Source: DATFKA01 sp035268885 (GTDB taxonomy: Bacteria > Bacteroidota > Bacteroidia > Chitinophagales > Saprospiraceae). From it: DNA of 23,379 bases. The DNA lies in contig DATFKA010000109.1 in assembly GCA_035268885.1 (NCBI GenBank), positions 1-23,379 on the forward strand, read 5' to 3'. Position 1 is the first letter of the stretch; each line of letters begins with the position of its first letter. This document shows, in pieces, positions 21,590 through 23,379 of the stretch. The notes under the pieces were generated by a model. It made no database searches. It was not told the origin of the DNA and saw only the letters and a program-made list of their open reading frames with translations. A program made the position numbers and the translations under genes.

Positions 21590-23194
21590 ATGATACAGTT
21601 TTTCAGCTTTCTGGCCTTCACCCTCTTCGTCGCTGCTTATGCTACCTGGCGTCTGCGCAAGGACAAATTGAACACGCAGGACGGTTACTTTCTGGGCGGC
21701 CGAAGCCTGACCGGGGTCGTCATTGCGGGCTCCATGCTGCTGACCAACATCTCCACCGAACATCTGATTGGGATGAACGGCTCTTCTTATAAGAACGGCG
21801 CCATCATCGTTGCCTGGGAAGTCACTTCCGCCCTGGCATTAATCGCCGCCGCCCTTTATTTTGTACCTCGCTACCTGAAGATGGGCCTGACGACCATCCC
21901 GGAGTTCCTGGAAAAGCGTTTTGACGGTCTCACCCGCACACTGATTGCCCTGCTGCTAATCACTTCTTTTGTCTCGAGTCTCTTGCCAATTGTGCTCTAC
22001 ACCGGCGCCATTAATATTGAGAGTATTTTCGGGGTCTCCGACCTGCTGCAGATAAGTAAGACGGAAGGGTTGTGGATAACCGTTCTGGTAGTGGGAAGCA
22101 TTGGCGCGACCTACGCCATCTTCGGTGGACTGAAAATGGTGGCCTACACGGATACGATCAACGGTTACGGTTTGTTAATCGCCGGCTTGCTGGTCCCCGC
22201 GCTGGCGCTGTGGGATATTGGCGAGGGTAACATCTGGCAGGGCCTGGTTCGGGTATTTGAGCACGCACCCGAGAAGTTCAACCTCGTCAGCCGGGAACCT
22301 TCGGTCGGACCGGGGGCCCGGGGTGCCATTCTTCCCTTTGAAGTTCTCTTTACGGGCCTGATTATCAACCAACTCTATTTCTGGACCATGCACCAATCCA
22401 TTATTCAGCGAGCGCTGGGGGCGGTTAGCCTGAAAGAGGCCCAGAAGGGGCTCTTATTCACTGGTGTTTTGAAGATACTGATCCCTCTGGTCATCGTCTT
22501 ACCCGGTATCATCGGGTTTTACTACTTTGGCGATTCGCTGTACGAGAACCAGGATCTCGTATACCCCAGTCTAATCAAAAGAGTCCTTCCGGTATGGATG
22601 ACCGGTTTTTTTGTCGCCGTGGTCATGGGTGCCATTTTAAGTACCTTCAACAGCGCGCTCAACAGCGCTGCCACGATCTTTAGCCTGGGTATCTATAAAA
22701 GATATTTCAACCGGGAAGCAAACGAAGGCCGTTTGGTATGGATCGGCCGCCTTTCTTCCACCGTGCTGGCTGTTTTTGCGATTGGCGTAGCGCCATTGGT
22801 CGCTAATGCACCGGAGGGTTTATACCAGTTGCTGCAGCAGCTTAATGGCATCTTTTTTATTCCTATTGCGAGCGTCATCCTGGCCGGCTTTTTCTTCCCA
22901 CGCGTATCGGCTGCGGGCGCCAAGGCGGGTTTGTTATTTGGTCTCGCGTTCTATATCCTGTTGTATTTTATTCTTAAAGTAGAACTACACTTCGTGCACA
23001 TCTGGGGCATTGAGTTTGTGTTGAATATCGCCGTTATGCATCTGGTCTCCCTTTATTACCGGCGCAAAAACCCCTTCACCATTCAGGATGTCGGCATCCT
23101 GGATATGAAACAGTGGAAATATGCGAAAGGCCTTAGTATTTTGCTGGTGGCCATTACGGTATTGATCTATGTTTTATTGGCCAATGTGGGGTAG
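21590..23194 (+). CDS. SSS-family sodium/solute symporter
   Basis: A 534-residue inner-membrane carrier of the sodium:solute symporter (SLC5-like) family with about 13-14 membrane helices. Family markers are DGYFLGGRSLTGVVIAGSML and TNISTEHLIGMNGSSYKNG (about 32-70), GATYAIFGGLKMVAYTDTIN around 180-200, the WTMHQSIIQRALGA block, and the sodium-site-2 region in about 350-366 (STFNSALNSAATIFSLGIYK). It couples solute uptake to sodium entry; relatives carry sugars, amino acids or other small solutes, and the sequence shows SGLT-like traits (EHLIG, QRALGA), so a sugar is a reasonable guess only. It stands alone on the plus strand. The start at 21590 (MIQFFSFLAFTLFVAAYATW) gives the normal first helix. 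Confidence 0.94.
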   Translation: MIQFFSFLAFTLFVAAYATWRLRKDKLNTQDGYFLGGRSLTGVVIAGSMLLTNISTEHLIGMNGSSYKNGAIIVAWEVTSALALIAAALYFVPRYLKMGLTTIPEFLEKRFDGLTRTLIALLLITSFVSSLLPIVLYTGAINIESIFGVSDLLQISKTEGLWITVLVVGSIGATYAIFGGLKMVAYTDTINGYGLLIAGLLVPALALWDIGEGNIWQGLVRVFEHAPEKFNLVSREPSVGPGARGAILPFEVLFTGLIINQLYFWTMHQSIIQRALGAVSLKEAQKGLLFTGVLKILIPLVIVLPGIIGFYYFGDSLYENQDLVYPSLIKRVLPVWMTGFFVAVVMGAILSTFNSALNSAATIFSLGIYKRYFNREANEGRLVWIGRLSSTVLAVFAIGVAPLVANAPEGLYQLLQQLNGIFFIPIASVILAGFFFPRVSAAGAKAGLLFGLAFYILLYFILKVELHFVHIWGIEFVLNIAVMHLVSLYYRRKNPFTIQDVGILDMKQWKYAKGLSILLVAITVLIYVLLANVG

Positions 23195-23235
23195 GCAGGG
23201 TTTCTGGCCATTAGTATTCAAAAATCCTTTGCTGA

Positions 23236-23253
23236 AACCTACTTAAGTAGGTT
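23236..23253. repeat. 18-bp perfect palindrome
   Basis: AACCTACTTAAGTAGGTT reads the same on both strands over 18 bases and lies 42 bases after the symporter stop codon. With no loop it is less suited to a terminator hairpin than to a dimeric-protein site, but its position after a gene is unusual for an operator. The next plus-strand gene may lie beyond the window. Confidence 0.6.
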
Positions 23254-23282
23254 GCCCAATTAAATCAAGCAATAATCTGCGT

Positions 23283-23367
23283 CTTTTTGGGGCGATTTCT
23301 TCGTTGCAAAAAGCCTTGGATAGCTAGGCTATCCGCGATTTTTGCGCCTCGAACTAGCCCAAAAAAG
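23283..23367. repeat. Nested hairpin element (REP-like candidate)
   Basis: Three pairs of inverted arms are nested around one centre: GGATAGC (23318-23324) with GCTATCC (23328-23334) around the 3-base loop TAG; GCAAAAA (23306-23312) with TTTTTGC (23339-23345); and an imperfect outer pair CTTTTTGGGG (23283-23292) with CCCAAAAAAG (23358-23367). The whole can fold into one long stem. It lies in a gene-free 3' region. The form resembles palindromic intergenic repeats that occur in many copies per genome, but only one copy is in this window. Confidence 0.6.
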
Positions 23368-23379
23368 CCAGCACCTTAT

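Overview
The window looks like a stretch of chromosome from a member of the Bacteroidota, possibly the Lewinella/Saprospiraceae side of the phylum. The phylum call rests on gene content: many exported proteins and lipoproteins, a periplasmic propeller/Y_Y_Y sensor, a DUF1080 lipoprotein, a large S9 peptidase, an SSS-type sodium symporter, and few strong Shine-Dalgarno sequences. The narrower placement is only an impression. No rRNA, tRNA, CRISPR array, transposase or phage gene was recognised.

Layout. 1-4253 (minus strand): the start of a propeller-type exported protein cut by the window edge, an amidase-signature lipoprotein, a SOUL/heme-binding-type protein, and an exported M20 metallopeptidase with an atypical metal-ligand motif. 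4254-6203: a decayed stretch. It holds a small gene of unknown function with a detached lipoprotein leader, and the eroded remains of a family 3 glycoside hydrolase lipoprotein in three frames, missing its whole catalytic barrel. 6340-10364 (plus): a two-gene unit whose ORFs overlap by 4 bases. The first gene is a very large periplasmic-propeller/Y_Y_Y/transmembrane/coiled-coil/GAF sensor with no kinase or DNA-binding output. The second is an ionotropic-glutamate-receptor-like potassium channel with a TVGYGD filter. 10475-13195 (minus): queA (queuosine synthesis), an outer-membrane beta-barrel protein and a DUF1080 lipoprotein. 13218-13688 (plus): a lipoprotein cytochrome c. 13706-21420 (minus): a co-directional run of DUF6544 membrane protein, a 52-residue lipoprotein, gamma-glutamyltransferase, SGNH hydrolase, polysaccharide-deacetylase-like lipoprotein and S9 peptidase. 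21590-23194 (plus): an SSS sodium/solute symporter. The last 185 bases carry an 18-bp perfect palindrome and a nested hairpin element.

How the genes fit together. Most products are exported hydrolases acting on peptides, amides, gamma-glutamyl compounds, esters and glycans, with a sodium-coupled uptake carrier beside them. This fits a heterotroph that scavenges polymers and peptides. The most distinctive unit is the sensor plus ligand-gated potassium channel pair: both have periplasmic ligand-binding portions, and the gene overlap suggests coupled translation. The clearest evolutionary story is the GH3 locus, where a polysaccharide-degradation gene is being lost.
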